Shown piece by piece: positions 44,026-52,740 of a stretch of DNA of 52,745 bases. Position numbers and translations under genes: made by a program. The first letter of the stretch is position 1, and every line of letters begins with the position of its first letter. Source of the DNA: Selenomonas sp. (GTDB lineage: Bacteria > Bacillota > Negativicutes > Selenomonadales > Selenomonadaceae); the NCBI GenBank assembly GCA_018052705.1, contig JAGPMW010000014.1:1-52745 (forward strand), read 5' to 3'. The notes under the pieces are model-generated. The model searched no databases. It saw only the letters and a list, made by a program, of their open reading frames with translations, and was not told the DNA's origin.

Positions 44026-45118
44026 TGTTTCTAAACTATTCCCTGCCGATCGCCAGGCCATGCAGCAGGTACAATCGCTGCTGACTGCTAACGGCATTCG
44101 TCAGGACCCCAATCTTGACTACATCTGCGGCATCTACGACGACGATGGCCTGCTTATCGCTACAGGCAGCACATTCGGCAATACCTTGCGCTGCTTTGCT
44201 GTCGACGAGCGGCATCAGGGTGAAGGCCTGCTCAACACCATCATCACGCATCTCCTGGACATCCAACAGGAACGCGGCAACTATGACCTGTTCCTCTATA
44301 CGAAAGTGCAGACGACCCGCTTCTTCCAGGACCTGGGCTTCTATGAAATTGCCCGCGCCGGTGACGAGCTGGTCTTCATGGAGAATCAGCCAGACGGCTT
44401 CCGTCGTTGCCTCGACCGCTTCCAGGCCGAGACCGCAGCCGCAATGAGCGCCACCAGAGTCTCCGTACCCAATGCCGGTCCGATCGGCTCCATCGTTATG
44501 AATGCAAATCCCTTCACACTGGGGCATCAGCATCTCATCCGGCAGGCCGCCGCCGCCTGCCAGATGCTCCATCTCTTCCTCGTCAGTGAGGACAGCAGTC
44601 TGTTCCCGTTTGCCGTTCGCCAGCAGCTGGTCCAGGCAGGAATAGCGGATCTGACCAATGTAGTTTTCCATCCCAGTGGTCCCTATATCATCAGTCAGGC
44701 GACTTTCCCCAGCTACTTTCAAAAAGACAGCGAAGCGGTCAGCCGCAGCCATGCCCGACTGGATATTGCGCTGTTCCAGCAGATAGCGCCAGTTCTGGGC
44801 ATCACCTGCCGCTATGTCGGTGAAGAACCGTTCAGTGCCGTCACCAGCCTCTATAATCAGGTTATGCAGACTGAACTGCCCCGAACCGGCATCGATTGCC
44901 ACATCCTGCCCCGCCTGAGTCCGCGCGGCGATGAGCAGCATCCGATCAGCGCCTCGACCGTCCGTGAGCTGCTGCAGGCAGGGCAGCGTGCCCATTCGAC
45001 TGACTGGACCGCCATCGCCAGACTTGTCCCGCCTGCCACGCTGGACTGGCTGCAAACCCCTGCTGCCGGCTCCGTGCTGCAAAAGCTGGCAACAGCTGGC
45101 AGCGTACGTCATCACTGA
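44018..45118 (+). CDS. citC: [Citrate (pro-3S)-lyase] ligase CitC
   Basis: Activates citrate lyase by acetylating the thiol of its prosthetic group with acetate and ATP. N-terminal GNAT-like domain (LRCFAVDERHQGEGLLNTIITHLLD, about 45-120), then a nucleotidyltransferase domain with IVMNANPFTLGHQHLIRQA (the HxGH-type motif, here LGHQH) and, near the end, ISASTVRELL in place of the usual ISSTxVR motif. At about 366 residues it has family length. The ATG at 44018 is eight bases after AAAGGAGC; the upstream codons lie in lysR. Confidence 0.93.
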   Translation: MPDVSKLFPADRQAMQQVQSLLTANGIRQDPNLDYICGIYDDDGLLIATGSTFGNTLRCFAVDERHQGEGLLNTIITHLLDIQQERGNYDLFLYTKVQTTRFFQDLGFYEIARAGDELVFMENQPDGFRRCLDRFQAETAAAMSATRVSVPNAGPIGSIVMNANPFTLGHQHLIRQAAAACQMLHLFLVSEDSSLFPFAVRQQLVQAGIADLTNVVFHPSGPYIISQATFPSYFQKDSEAVSRSHARLDIALFQQIAPVLGITCRYVGEEPFSAVTSLYNQVMQTELPRTGIDCHILPRLSPRGDEQHPISASTVRELLQAGQRAHSTDWTAIARLVPPATLDWLQTPAAGSVLQKLATAGSVRHH

Positions 45119-45191
45119 GCAGGCGGATGGCATCGATATGTCCTGACGACCTGTATCCACCACCATATTGATAAGAAAAGGAGCCTTTCTC

Positions 45192-45701
45192 ATGCTCAAT
45201 GGAACACCAATCGGATTACCGGCAATGCTCACGGCCCGCGAGCAGCGCGCCGCCCGGCAGCTGGCTCTCCGTCAGAAATATCACCGCCCACAGCTCTCCT
45301 TCGGTCTCAACATCCCCGGTCCGGTCAAAACCACACCAGCCCTGCGGCAATTATTCGACCAGACATGCCTGTCCATCCGGGACAGGCTCACGGACCTTAA
45401 CGTAGACATCCTCGACAGCCAGACACTTTACGCGCCCACCGGCAATGAATATCTCCTTGCTTTCGATGGCGACGAAACGGTCGTAAAAGCCGCCATGACA
45501 CAGCTTGAAGAAAACACTCCGCTGGGGCGTCTATTTGACATCGATATCCTAACCGCGGCAGGAGAGAAGCTCTCACGATCCGAGCCTCGCCGCTGCCTGC
45601 TCTGCGAGCGTCAGGCACAGGACTGTGCCCGCAGCCGGCGTCACAGCGTGGATGAACTGACCACTTATATTGGGCTTTTGCTCGCAGAATACATGGCATA
45701 A
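45192..45701 (+). CDS. citX: Holo-citrate lyase synthase CitX (apo-ACP phosphoribosyl-dephospho-CoA transferase)
   Basis: Transfers the CitG product onto Ser14 of CitD. The 169 residues show the CitX signatures TPLGRLFDIDIL, RRCLLCERQAQDCARSRRHS and an N-terminal MLTAREQRAARQ. The ATG at 45192 follows AAAAGGAGCC with good spacing; an in-frame ATG at 45168 is before that site. The 73-base gap from citC suggests the same transcript. Confidence 0.93.
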   Translation: MLNGTPIGLPAMLTAREQRAARQLALRQKYHRPQLSFGLNIPGPVKTTPALRQLFDQTCLSIRDRLTDLNVDILDSQTLYAPTGNEYLLAFDGDETVVKAAMTQLEENTPLGRLFDIDILTAAGEKLSRSEPRRCLLCERQAQDCARSRRHSVDELTTYIGLLLAEYMA

Positions 45702-45738
45702 CAAGGTCGTTCGCTCTTTTATTGCCGCTGTCCGGTCT

Positions 45739-45821
45739 CATTTGTCCGAAACTTTGCAACATTCCATTCCCGACAGGAATATTTATCTGTGAAAATTGGC
45801 ACTTTTACAAATCGGACGAAA
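45739..45821. promoter_or_regulatory. Candidate control region of the citrate transporter gene
   Basis: The 216-base gap holds TTTGTCCGA near 45740 and TCGGACGAA near 45813, an almost perfect inverted repeat, and between them TGTGAAA...TTTTACA, an imperfect dyad. A possible promoter is TTTACA, 17 bases, TTAAAT just after. ATTCC-CGACA-GGAAT could be a short terminator for citX. All tentative. Confidence 0.3.
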
Positions 45822-45917
45822 TCCTGTTAAATAGATAATAACTAAAACATATCGTCACATAACTATTATTTAGCAGTTCATGAGTTACCATTACAAAACA
45901 AAGGGAGTGTCAAACGA

Positions 45918-47336
45918 ATGTCTATGTCATCTACGCAAGGCCGCTGTATCAGCGCCATCGTCACCATCGCCGTAGCGCTGTCCGGCTGGGTCATCCCTGT
46001 ACCGGACGGCCTGACAGTCAATGCCTGGTATCTCTTTACCATCTTCCTGGGCACCGTTGTCGGCTTCATCCTGCAGCCAGTTGAGCTCGGCACAATCGCC
46101 CTCATTGCACTGGTTGCCTGTGCAGTTTCTGGCGCAATGACGTTCAAGCAGGTGCTGACCGCCTTCAGCGGCAACACCGTCTGGCTTATCGTCTCGGCCT
46201 TCATTCTGGCTCGGGCCTTTATCCTCACTGGTTTGGGGCGCCGCATCGCTTATCTCGCCATGCGAGCTTTCGGTGACAGCAGCCTCAAACTGGTTTATTC
46301 GATCGCGCTCAGCGATATCATTATTGGACCGGCCATTCCTTCAAACTCAGCCCGTGCTGGCGGCCTCATCTACCCGATTGTCCGGAGCCTCGCCGAGGCT
46401 TTTGGCTCCGATCCGGAAAAAAGCCCGCGCAAAATTGGTGCTTACCTCGTCATGAGCGTATTCCAGATCGACCTTGTCGTTTCGGCCATGTTCCTGACTG
46501 CCATGGTCGGCAATCCGATTGCCGTTGAACTGTCACAGAAAGTCTTCGGCATCGAGATTACCTGGATGCAGTGGTTCGTCGCTGCATCCGTACCAGGCAT
46601 CTGCGCCCTGATCCTCATCCCCTATGCCATCTTCAAGTTCTACCCGCCAGAGATCAAAGAGACACCGGAGGCGCAGGAACTGGCTGACCACGAACTGCAG
46701 GCCATGGGACCGATGTCCCGGTCAGAGAAAGTTCTGCTGGGTGTATTCATCATGTTGCTTGGACTTTGGGCTACAGCGAGTATGACCCATCTGGATTCAA
46801 CCCTCATTGCCTTCATGGGCCTCTGTATTCTGCTCGTGTGCCGCGTACTCAAATGGACCGATGTCACTGGCGAGAAGAAGGCCTGGGACACGCTGATCTG
46901 GGTTGGCGGCGTCATCATCATGTCCGACTACCTGAACAAGCTCGGTTTCATCCCCTGGTTTGCCCGTATCCTTGAGAACCAGCTGGTTGGTGTCAGTATG
47001 GTTACAGCACTGGTCCTCTCCTTCGTCATCTATCTCTACAGCCACTATTTCTTTGCCAGTATGAGCGCTCATGTCACCAGTATGTACGCTGCCCTCATCA
47101 CCCTCGGTGCAGCTGCCGGTGCGCCGCCATTCATATCCGCTTTTGTTGTCGCCATTGCCTCGAACATCTGCGGCTGCCTGACCCACTTCGGCACTGGCCC
47201 AGCCCCGGTATATTTCGGTTCTGGCTACGTCCCGCAAAAGACCTGGTGGACCATTGGTTTTGGCGTCTCCCTCATGCATATCGTGATCTGGCTCGGCATT
47301 GGCGGTGCCTGGTGGAAATTCCTCGGCTACTGGTAA
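45918..47336 (+). CDS. citT: DASS-family anion transporter, probable citrate carrier (CitT-like)
   Basis: 472-residue membrane protein with about 12 hydrophobic segments. It has both substrate/ion-binding repeats of the divalent anion:sodium symporter family: IGPAIPSNSARAGG in the first half (S-N-S motif) and GCLTHFGTGPAPVYFGSGYV in the second. The sequence resembles the CitT/YbhI group, which exchanges citrate for succinate or other dicarboxylates. Its place directly after the cit genes supports citrate as substrate. AAGGGAGTG precedes the ATG. The specificity is inferred. Confidence 0.88.
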   Translation: MSMSSTQGRCISAIVTIAVALSGWVIPVPDGLTVNAWYLFTIFLGTVVGFILQPVELGTIALIALVACAVSGAMTFKQVLTAFSGNTVWLIVSAFILARAFILTGLGRRIAYLAMRAFGDSSLKLVYSIALSDIIIGPAIPSNSARAGGLIYPIVRSLAEAFGSDPEKSPRKIGAYLVMSVFQIDLVVSAMFLTAMVGNPIAVELSQKVFGIEITWMQWFVAASVPGICALILIPYAIFKFYPPEIKETPEAQELADHELQAMGPMSRSEKVLLGVFIMLLGLWATASMTHLDSTLIAFMGLCILLVCRVLKWTDVTGEKKAWDTLIWVGGVIIMSDYLNKLGFIPWFARILENQLVGVSMVTALVLSFVIYLYSHYFFASMSAHVTSMYAALITLGAAAGAPPFISAFVVAIASNICGCLTHFGTGPAPVYFGSGYVPQKTWWTIGFGVSLMHIVIWLGIGGAWWKFLGYW

Positions 47337-47426
47337 TCCCTTATCCCCCCATACACATCAGCCTATCCCCTCACCGCTGCTTCCTGAAAACAGCGTAACC
47401 GCATTAGCCGGATAGCTGAAATAACC

Positions 47427-47473
47427 AAACAAGAGCAGGGTATCCTGGCAAAAGGATACCCTGCTCTTGTTTT
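47427..47473 (+). terminator. Intrinsic terminator after the citrate carrier gene
   Basis: Perfect 19-bp stem (47427-47445 with 47454-47472) with an 8-base loop, ending in GTTTT. Confidence 0.85.
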
Positions 47474-47484
47474 ACGTGTTCCTA

Positions 47485-47521
47485 TTGACAACCGCTGAGG
47501 CAGTCGTTATAATGTAAACAT
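47485..47521 (+). promoter_or_regulatory. Consensus sigma-70 promoter of the symporter gene with shared motif
   Basis: Perfect TTGACA (47485-47490), 17 bases, perfect TATAAT (47508-47513). The sequence AATGTAAACAT (47511-47521) overlaps the -10 and matches the liv promoter spacer; TTAAACATGTA follows. A full-consensus promoter usually needs a repressor. Confidence 0.8.
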
Positions 47522-47590
47522 ATTAAACATGTATGACTTACATAATTTATCTCTGCAATCATTTATTTATCGAGAAAGAAGGTATTTTTT

Positions 47591-48910
47591 ATGGCCGATC
47601 AAAAACAAGACCGTGTCAGTCAGGCACGAGAAGAAGCCCTGCGGCAGCATAATCCGGGCGCAAGCCGCAAACAGTTGCTGCTCTGGTTTGGTGCGCTGAT
47701 TCTGGGGGGATTTCTGGGGTGGCTTGGTATCCAGCCACTGAACGACCTGTTTAACTTCATTGCCACGGTCTTCACCCGTCTGTTCCAGTTCATTGCCGTA
47801 CCGACCATTGCTCTGGCAGTGATCACAACGCTGTCAGCCCTCGGTGGCAAGAAAGAAACTGGGCGTATCTTTGCCCATGCCGTCACCTACACCCTGCTGA
47901 CCACGATTACAGCAGCTGCTGTCGGTCTCAGCCTATACCTGCTGATTGCACCGGGCAACCTGCCAGCTGATATCGTTGGTGCCGGCGCTGCCGCAGTTCC
48001 GACTGACAAAGTTGGCTCTCTTTCCTATTATGACCACTTCCTGTCCGTCATCCCGAACAATATTCTGCAGCCATTCCTTGCAGGCAATGTCCTGTCTGTC
48101 ATGATCATCGCAGCAGCAGTCGGACTGGCACTGGCCTTCATGCCCCGGACCGAAAACCGGGAAATCCTGCTCAAGGGGCTCTATGGCCTCCAGGAGTTGC
48201 TGTTCACGTTAATCCGTGCAATTCTCTGGGCACTGCCCGTTGGTATCGTCGCCTTTTCGGGCCAGCTGGCCGCACAAATTGAGGCCGGTGTTATCGTCGG
48301 TGCCCTCGGCAAATATGTTGCCGTTGTTATCGGTGGCAATATCATCCAGTTCTTCCTCATTATCCCGCTGTTTCTGCTGGTCCGCGGTCTCAATCCGTTG
48401 GCTGTGTTCCGTAAGATGGCCCCAGCCATCGCCGTCGCACTCTTCACCAAGAGCTCAGCCGGCACCCTGCCAGTAACTCTGGCCTCCGCCGAGAACAACC
48501 TCAAGGTCAATCCCAAAGTCTCCCGCTTCGTGTTACCGATCTGCACCACCATCAACATGAATGGCTGCGCAGCATTCATCCTGGTAACTTCACTGTTCGT
48601 CATGCAGAATGCAGGCTTCGATCTGTCTTTCGGCACAATGATCGCCTGGCTGCTCATCGCCGTCCTCGCGGCCATTGGTAACGCCGGCGTTCCGATGGGC
48701 TGCTACTTCCTCACTTTGTCGCTCATGAGCTCCATCGGTGCTCCAATTGGCCTAATGGGTGTCATACTGCCGATCTACACGATTATTGACATGATTGAGA
48801 CGGCCGAAAATGTCTGGTCTGACGCCTCGGTCTGCGCAATGACCGACCATGATCTGCTGGGCAAACTCGATACGAATACCGAGGGCGATCCTGCGCCTCT
48901 GATTTCCTGA
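47591..48910 (+). CDS. Dicarboxylate/amino acid:cation symporter (DAACS family)
   Basis: 439-residue secondary transporter of the glutamate/aspartate/dicarboxylate family (GltP, DctA, SstT relatives). Eight transmembrane helices and two re-entrant loops are suggested. The hallmark motifs are FTKSSAGTLPVTLASAE (hairpin 1, family SSS-x-TLP) and CTTINMNGCAAF (helix 7 NMDGT-like), followed by AAIGNAGVPMGCYFLTLSL (hairpin 2). Residues typical of SstT-like serine/threonine transporters versus glutamate transporters cannot be separated with confidence. The charged N-terminus (MADQKQDRVSQAREEALRQ) is slightly long. AGAAGG precedes the ATG. Confidence 0.9.
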   Translation: MADQKQDRVSQAREEALRQHNPGASRKQLLLWFGALILGGFLGWLGIQPLNDLFNFIATVFTRLFQFIAVPTIALAVITTLSALGGKKETGRIFAHAVTYTLLTTITAAAVGLSLYLLIAPGNLPADIVGAGAAAVPTDKVGSLSYYDHFLSVIPNNILQPFLAGNVLSVMIIAAAVGLALAFMPRTENREILLKGLYGLQELLFTLIRAILWALPVGIVAFSGQLAAQIEAGVIVGALGKYVAVVIGGNIIQFFLIIPLFLLVRGLNPLAVFRKMAPAIAVALFTKSSAGTLPVTLASAENNLKVNPKVSRFVLPICTTINMNGCAAFILVTSLFVMQNAGFDLSFGTMIAWLLIAVLAAIGNAGVPMGCYFLTLSLMSSIGAPIGLMGVILPIYTIIDMIETAENVWSDASVCAMTDHDLLGKLDTNTEGDPAPLIS

Positions 48911-48948
48911 ACCATGAATTCTCCCTTAAGTCTGGCCTTATATAAAGC

Positions 48949-48985
48949 ACGGCCGTGAAGCAAAACCGCTTCACGGCCGTTTTTT
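48949..48985 (+). terminator. Intrinsic terminator after the symporter gene
   Basis: Perfect 13-bp GC-rich stem (48949-48961 with 48968-48980) followed by TTTTT. It lies between convergent genes. Confidence 0.9.
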
Positions 48986-48994
48986 CGACGCCTA

Positions 48995-49642
48995 TTATTT
49001 ATGCCCTTCCACGCATACCCAGTCTTCACCCGCCTGCGTATGGATGGACACAGCTTTAAAACCAGCCTGCTCAAATAGTTGTTGATACTCCCCCAACGTC
49101 GGATTGAACATCTTATATTTCGCGATATTCTCAACAGTCTGTTCACTAAGCCCGGCATGGTCATAAATATCAGCAATGAGCAGAAACGTTCCGCCCGCTC
49201 TGAGAACACGCCGGACTTCCCGCAGATTTTGGGCCGGATCTGGCCAAAAATAGAAACTCTCCACCGTCGTGATCTTATCAAAAGTGCCGTCGGCAAACGG
49301 AAGATTCTCAACGGATCCCGCCATAACCTCCATCTTCCCTGCCTTCACATCAGCCTCATTGAACCATTGCGACTCTGCAACCGATACCGCCGAATAGTCA
49401 AATCCGGTCAGATGACCAGCAGATCCGATATGTGCCGACATCCTGTGCAATGTCGCACCACCGCCGCAGCCGATATCGAGCACCTGCTCATTACCCTGCC
49501 ACTCAAAATGCGACAAGCCCCATTCCGTAACCCCGGCATGGGATTCATTCATACGGGTCAGCATCTCGGCTCCAGCTATTCCTTCTGGCTTCGATGGATT
49601 CCCCTGCTCAGTGATCTGCTCCTGCTGTTTTATCTCTGTCAT
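48995..49642 (-). CDS. Class I SAM-dependent methyltransferase
   Basis: 215 residues with motif I VLDIGCGGGATLHRM, motif II region SVENLPFADGTFDKITTVESFYFW and post-motif LREVRRVLRAGGTFLLI, as in UbiE/Methyltransf_11 proteins. The substrate is unknown; small-molecule methylation is likely. The first 25 residues are polar and charged. A Fur-box-like palindrome lies 97 bases upstream, which suggests iron-linked control. It is downstream of the exporter gene but separated by a strong hairpin. Confidence 0.87.
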   Translation of the reverse strand: MTEIKQQEQITEQGNPSKPEGIAGAEMLTRMNESHAGVTEWGLSHFEWQGNEQVLDIGCGGGATLHRMSAHIGSAGHLTGFDYSAVSVAESQWFNEADVKAGKMEVMAGSVENLPFADGTFDKITTVESFYFWPDPAQNLREVRRVLRAGGTFLLIADIYDHAGLSEQTVENIAKYKMFNPTLGEYQQLFEQAGFKAVSIHTQAGEDWVCVEGHK

Positions 49643-49739
49643 TGCCTCTTCCTCCTGTCAAATTCTGTTGTTTTTATTCTAGCAGACTAAACAGCCTGTA
49701 TCAATTGGCAGACACCAAATATATTTATTATTTTGCTAT

Positions 49740-49754
49740 TGATTTTCATTATCA
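49740..49754 (-). promoter_or_regulatory. Fur-box-like palindrome upstream of the methyltransferase
   Basis: Minus strand TGATAATGAAAATCA matches the 7-1-7 Fur consensus TGATAAT-N-ATTATCA at 12 of 14 positions. A TATAAT hexamer lies ten bases upstream of it (49765-49770). Confidence 0.5.
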
Positions 49755-49811
49755 TTTATGCTATATTATATACAGGCTTTCGTTAAAGCTCTCCTAAAAT
49801 ATAATACACAG

Positions 49812-49850
49812 CAAATAACCGGTCGTATTGCTCATACGACCGGTTATTTG
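49812..49850 (-). terminator. Terminator directly after the Bcr/CflA gene
   Basis: Perfect 17-bp stem (49812-49828 with 49834-49850) and a 5-base loop, directly abutting the stop codon at 49851. Confidence 0.8.
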
Positions 49851-51059
49851 TCATTTATGGTTTTCTTTCAGTACTTCACGATGGGCAGGTGCAATCATTG
49901 TATAGTAGCAGATGACGCCCAGTGCGTAGCCGCAGACCATAATGATGCCCATCGGCACTGCCGTATGATCACCTGCAATACCAACCACCGGCATCATAGC
50001 CCCGCCGAGGATCATTGAAAAAAAGCCGATCAGTGCACTTGCACTGCCAGCATTCTTCCCCTGCCGGGAGAGCGCTAACGAAAAACTGGCAGCTCCTGTC
50101 ACCGACAGAGGCACAACTGTAATGAACAGCATAAGCACCGTATACCAGATTGGCGCGGCAGTCAGGAAGCCCGCCAGCAGAAAAAGTGCACCCACCAGCG
50201 GTATGAGAACCGAGTACTTGAGCAGAACAACATCCGGCACACGGCCTGCCAACCTCGCTGGCAGCATCCCGATCAATAAAAGCCCGATGCCAATTCCACC
50301 AAAAATCAGGCTATAGACCTGTGGCGATACCGCATAAATATTCTGAAAGACGAATGACGACCCCGCCAGATAAGAAAAAAATGCACCAAAGATAAAGCAC
50401 TGCAACAGGCAGTGCCCGAGAAAATAGCGGTCCTGAAGCAGCTGGGGAAATGATCGAAACGAATCACCAAGCTTTGCAATTCGGCCAGCCAACGGCAAGG
50501 TCTCTTTATAAATCAACGTAGCTGCAGCCTGCAGGAGCCCGACAATAACCAGCACAACAAACACGCCGCGCCAACTCGATAGGAGCAGGATCTGTCCGCC
50601 AAAAACAGGTGCAATGATTGGTGCTAGTCCATTGACCATCATTAGTATCGCAAAAAATCGGGTAAGCTCTGCCCCCTCGCAGACGTCCCGGGCAATCGCC
50701 CTGGCAATGACAACACCACTGGCCCCTGCCACTCCCGCTACAAACCGAAACACAAGAAACAACCCGATATTTTGGGCATAAGCGCAGCCCGCCGTCGCTA
50801 TCGTGAACAAGATCATCCCTGCCAGCAACGGTAGTTTCCGTCCATAACGGTCGCTCACCGGTCCCATTAATATCTGTCCGACCGCCATGCCAATTAGTGT
50901 CATCGTCAGCGTCAACTGCGCCATTGATGCCGATATTCCCAAATCTGCCTGCACGGTCGGCAGTGCCGGCAGATACATATCCGTTGACAGCGGTGCCATT
51001 GCAGACATTACCCCAAGAAAAACAATCAGCCAGATCTGCTGGCCTCTAGACATTGCCAT
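49851..51059 (-). CDS. Bcr/CflA-family multidrug efflux MFS transporter
   Basis: 402 residues, 12 predicted helices. The start MAPLSTDMYLPALPTVQADLGIS is diagnostic for Bcr/CflA drug-proton antiporters, as are GQILMGPVSDRYGRKLPLLAG (MFS motif A) and RFVAGVAGASGVVIARAIARDVCEG (motif C region). Family members export bicyclomycin, chloramphenicol or sulfonamides, but the real substrate is unknown. GGGAGG lies nine bases before the ATG. Confidence 0.92.
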   Translation of the reverse strand: MAMSRGQQIWLIVFLGVMSAMAPLSTDMYLPALPTVQADLGISASMAQLTLTMTLIGMAVGQILMGPVSDRYGRKLPLLAGMILFTIATAGCAYAQNIGLFLVFRFVAGVAGASGVVIARAIARDVCEGAELTRFFAILMMVNGLAPIIAPVFGGQILLLSSWRGVFVVLVIVGLLQAAATLIYKETLPLAGRIAKLGDSFRSFPQLLQDRYFLGHCLLQCFIFGAFFSYLAGSSFVFQNIYAVSPQVYSLIFGGIGIGLLLIGMLPARLAGRVPDVVLLKYSVLIPLVGALFLLAGFLTAAPIWYTVLMLFITVVPLSVTGAASFSLALSRQGKNAGSASALIGFFSMILGGAMMPVVGIAGDHTAVPMGIIMVCGYALGVICYYTMIAPAHREVLKENHK

Positions 51060-51179
51060 ATCATCAAATCCTCCCTATAACAGGCGTTCACCAACTCGAT
51101 AAACCACCATGAGGGATTATCTTAACAGGATTTGATTAGAATTAAATTAAAATCTATAGCTTATCGTTCCATTCCCGGC

Positions 51180-51563
51180 TCAATACGTCTGCCCATGATA
51201 TTCTATCGTACGTATTTCCCGTACCTTATTCTTTTCATCTACCATGACCACAACCGGCTTATGCCTCTTGGCTTCATCCTCGCCAAAAAAAGCATACACC
51301 ATGATGATAACCACGTCCCCCGGCTGTACACAACGAGCTGCCGCACCATTCAGGCAGATGACCCCCGATCCCCGCGGGCCTGGAATTGTATAGGTTTCAA
51401 GACGCGATCCATTGTTATTATCCACAACCTGTACACGCTCATTAGGCAGAATCCCGGCCTTCTCCATAAGCTCCTCATCAATCGTGATACTGCCCATATA
51501 TTGCAGATTTGCTTCTGTGACGGTTGCACAGTGGATCTTTGCTTTCAATAAATTTAACATCAT
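51180..51563 (-). CDS. panD: Aspartate 1-decarboxylase
   Basis: Makes beta-alanine from aspartate for pantothenate and CoA synthesis. It is a pyruvoyl enzyme made as a proenzyme: the self-cleavage site is MGSITID, between Gly24 and Ser25, which becomes the pyruvoyl group. The 127 residues are full length ([31 protein letters not shown] is typical). It starts eight bases after panC, and the two form an operon. Confidence 0.95.
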   Translation of the reverse strand: MMLNLLKAKIHCATVTEANLQYMGSITIDEELMEKAGILPNERVQVVDNNNGSRLETYTIPGPRGSGVICLNGAAARCVQPGDVVIIMVYAFFGEDEAKRHKPVVVMVDEKNKVREIRTIEYHGQTY

Positions 51564-51571
51564 GCTTCTAC

Positions 51572-52423
51572 TCAGTCCTTTCCAAGGATCACATTATCGA
51601 TCAGACGAGTCTTGCCGATCTTCACGGCAATTGCCAGCAACGATACCTGTTTTATAGCGGTTACAGCCTTCAACTCGGGAAAGCTATACAGTTCAACATA
51701 ATCAATGCAGGCCAATGGTTCAGTATTTAGGCAGTCAATGACGAGCTTCTTCAAACGCTCCACATTCCTCTCGCCGCTCGCATAGGCCGAAGCTGCCTTG
51801 TGCAGACTACATGATAATATTAAGGCAGCCCTTTTCTCATCCACGGATAGATACTCGTTACGCGAGCTGCGAGCCAGTCCAGTGTCCTCGCGAACAATCG
51901 GGACCATATTGATATGAACGTTAAGGTTTAGATCTGCAGCAAGACGGAGGATAACCGCTATCTGCTGGGCGTCCTTCTGTCCAAAAAAGGCTTCGTCTGC
52001 CCGTGCAAGATTTATGAGTTTCGTAACGACCATCGCCACGCCCTGAAAATGTCCTGGGCGTTGTGCTCCACAAAGCTTGTGCGTTATTTCACCATCCACA
52101 TTAATATGCGTACAAAACCCCTCTGGATATATCTCAGACGATTCCGGATGGAATACGGCATCTACCGATACAGTCTTGAGCTTTTGACAATCTTCATCAA
52201 ATCGACGCGGATAAGCATCAAAATCCTCATTCGGTCCAAACTGAACCGGATTAACAAATATTGAGGCAATGACGATATCGCATTTCTCCCTGGCAGCCCG
52301 CATTAATGTCAGATGCCCTTCATGCAAAGCTCCCATTGTTGGTACCAGTCCAATTGTCTTTCCCTCCTGCTTTCTTGCTCTTGTGTAAGCCTGAATCTCT
52401 GCAACCGTCCGTAAAATTTCCAT
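51572..52423 (-). CDS. panC: Pantothenate synthetase
   Basis: ATP-dependent ligase joining pantoate and beta-alanine. 283 residues with [17 protein letters not shown] (HxGH nucleotide motif), [30 protein letters not shown] and the KMSKS-like segment [11 protein letters not shown]. The ATG at 52423 lies after AAAGGGGA; the longer open frame from 52501 runs through a terminator-like hairpin and is unlikely. panB is not in the window. Confidence 0.95.
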   Translation of the reverse strand: MEILRTVAEIQAYTRARKQEGKTIGLVPTMGALHEGHLTLMRAAREKCDIVIASIFVNPVQFGPNEDFDAYPRRFDEDCQKLKTVSVDAVFHPESSEIYPEGFCTHINVDGEITHKLCGAQRPGHFQGVAMVVTKLINLARADEAFFGQKDAQQIAVILRLAADLNLNVHINMVPIVREDTGLARSSRNEYLSVDEKRAALILSCSLHKAASAYASGERNVERLKKLVIDCLNTEPLACIDYVELYSFPELKAVTAIKQVSLLAIAVKIGKTRLIDNVILGKD

Positions 52424-52497
52424 AGATAAATATTCCCCTTTCACCTTGTAGCAAGGCATCATAATAGTTGTCCACGACATTTCAGGCAAAAGAAGTA

Positions 52498-52535
52498 TCA
52501 AAAAAGCGCCTCTAGGTCAAAGACCAGAAAGGCGC
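52498..52535 (-). terminator. Terminator hairpin upstream of panC
   Basis: Minus-strand GCGCCT...AGGCGC stem with inner TGGTC/GACC pairing and a TTTTTT run, 75 bases before panC. It ends either an upstream small RNA or acts as an attenuator for panC. Confidence 0.75.
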
Positions 52536-52705
52536 ATGTAATAATCCTGCATAAAAACTGCGTCGATGACACAGCAGCGGGTATCAGCACGGATGTCCTT
52601 TCCTGTCTCAGTCCATATGGATCTAAGCAGAATACAGCCGACGCATATTCGATTATACTCGTATGAAAAGTACGACTCACGTTCTGTGATGTCATCTTTT
52701 GCCAC
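52499..52705 (-). ncRNA. Candidate leader or small RNA upstream of panC
   Basis: A minus-strand promoter (52712-52740) and a terminator (52498-52535) bracket about 200 bases with no convincing coding frame. Self-complementary stretches such as CCATATGG are present. The sequence was not recognised as a known riboswitch, 6S, SRP or T-box RNA. Frames running through it also read through the terminator. Confidence 0.35.
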
Positions 52706-52711
52706 GGCCCT

Positions 52712-52740
52712 ATATTATCACAAATATAAGTAAAATACAA
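52712..52740 (-). promoter_or_regulatory. Candidate sigma-70 promoter for the panC leader
   Basis: Minus-strand TTGTAT (52735-52740), 17 bases, TAATAT (52712-52717). Confidence 0.5.

Noticed and set aside
44036..45232. 398-codon minus-strand open frame opposite citC
   Set aside because: Antisense shadow of the certain citC gene; no recognisable domain.
52540..52700. T-box, SRP RNA or 6S RNA in the panC leader
   Set aside because: The T-box core, the SRP GGAAG-type tetraloop region and the symmetrical open 6S hairpin were all not found.
52498..52740. 80-codon open frame upstream of panC
   Set aside because: It reads through an intrinsic terminator, lacks a ribosome site and shows no similarity.
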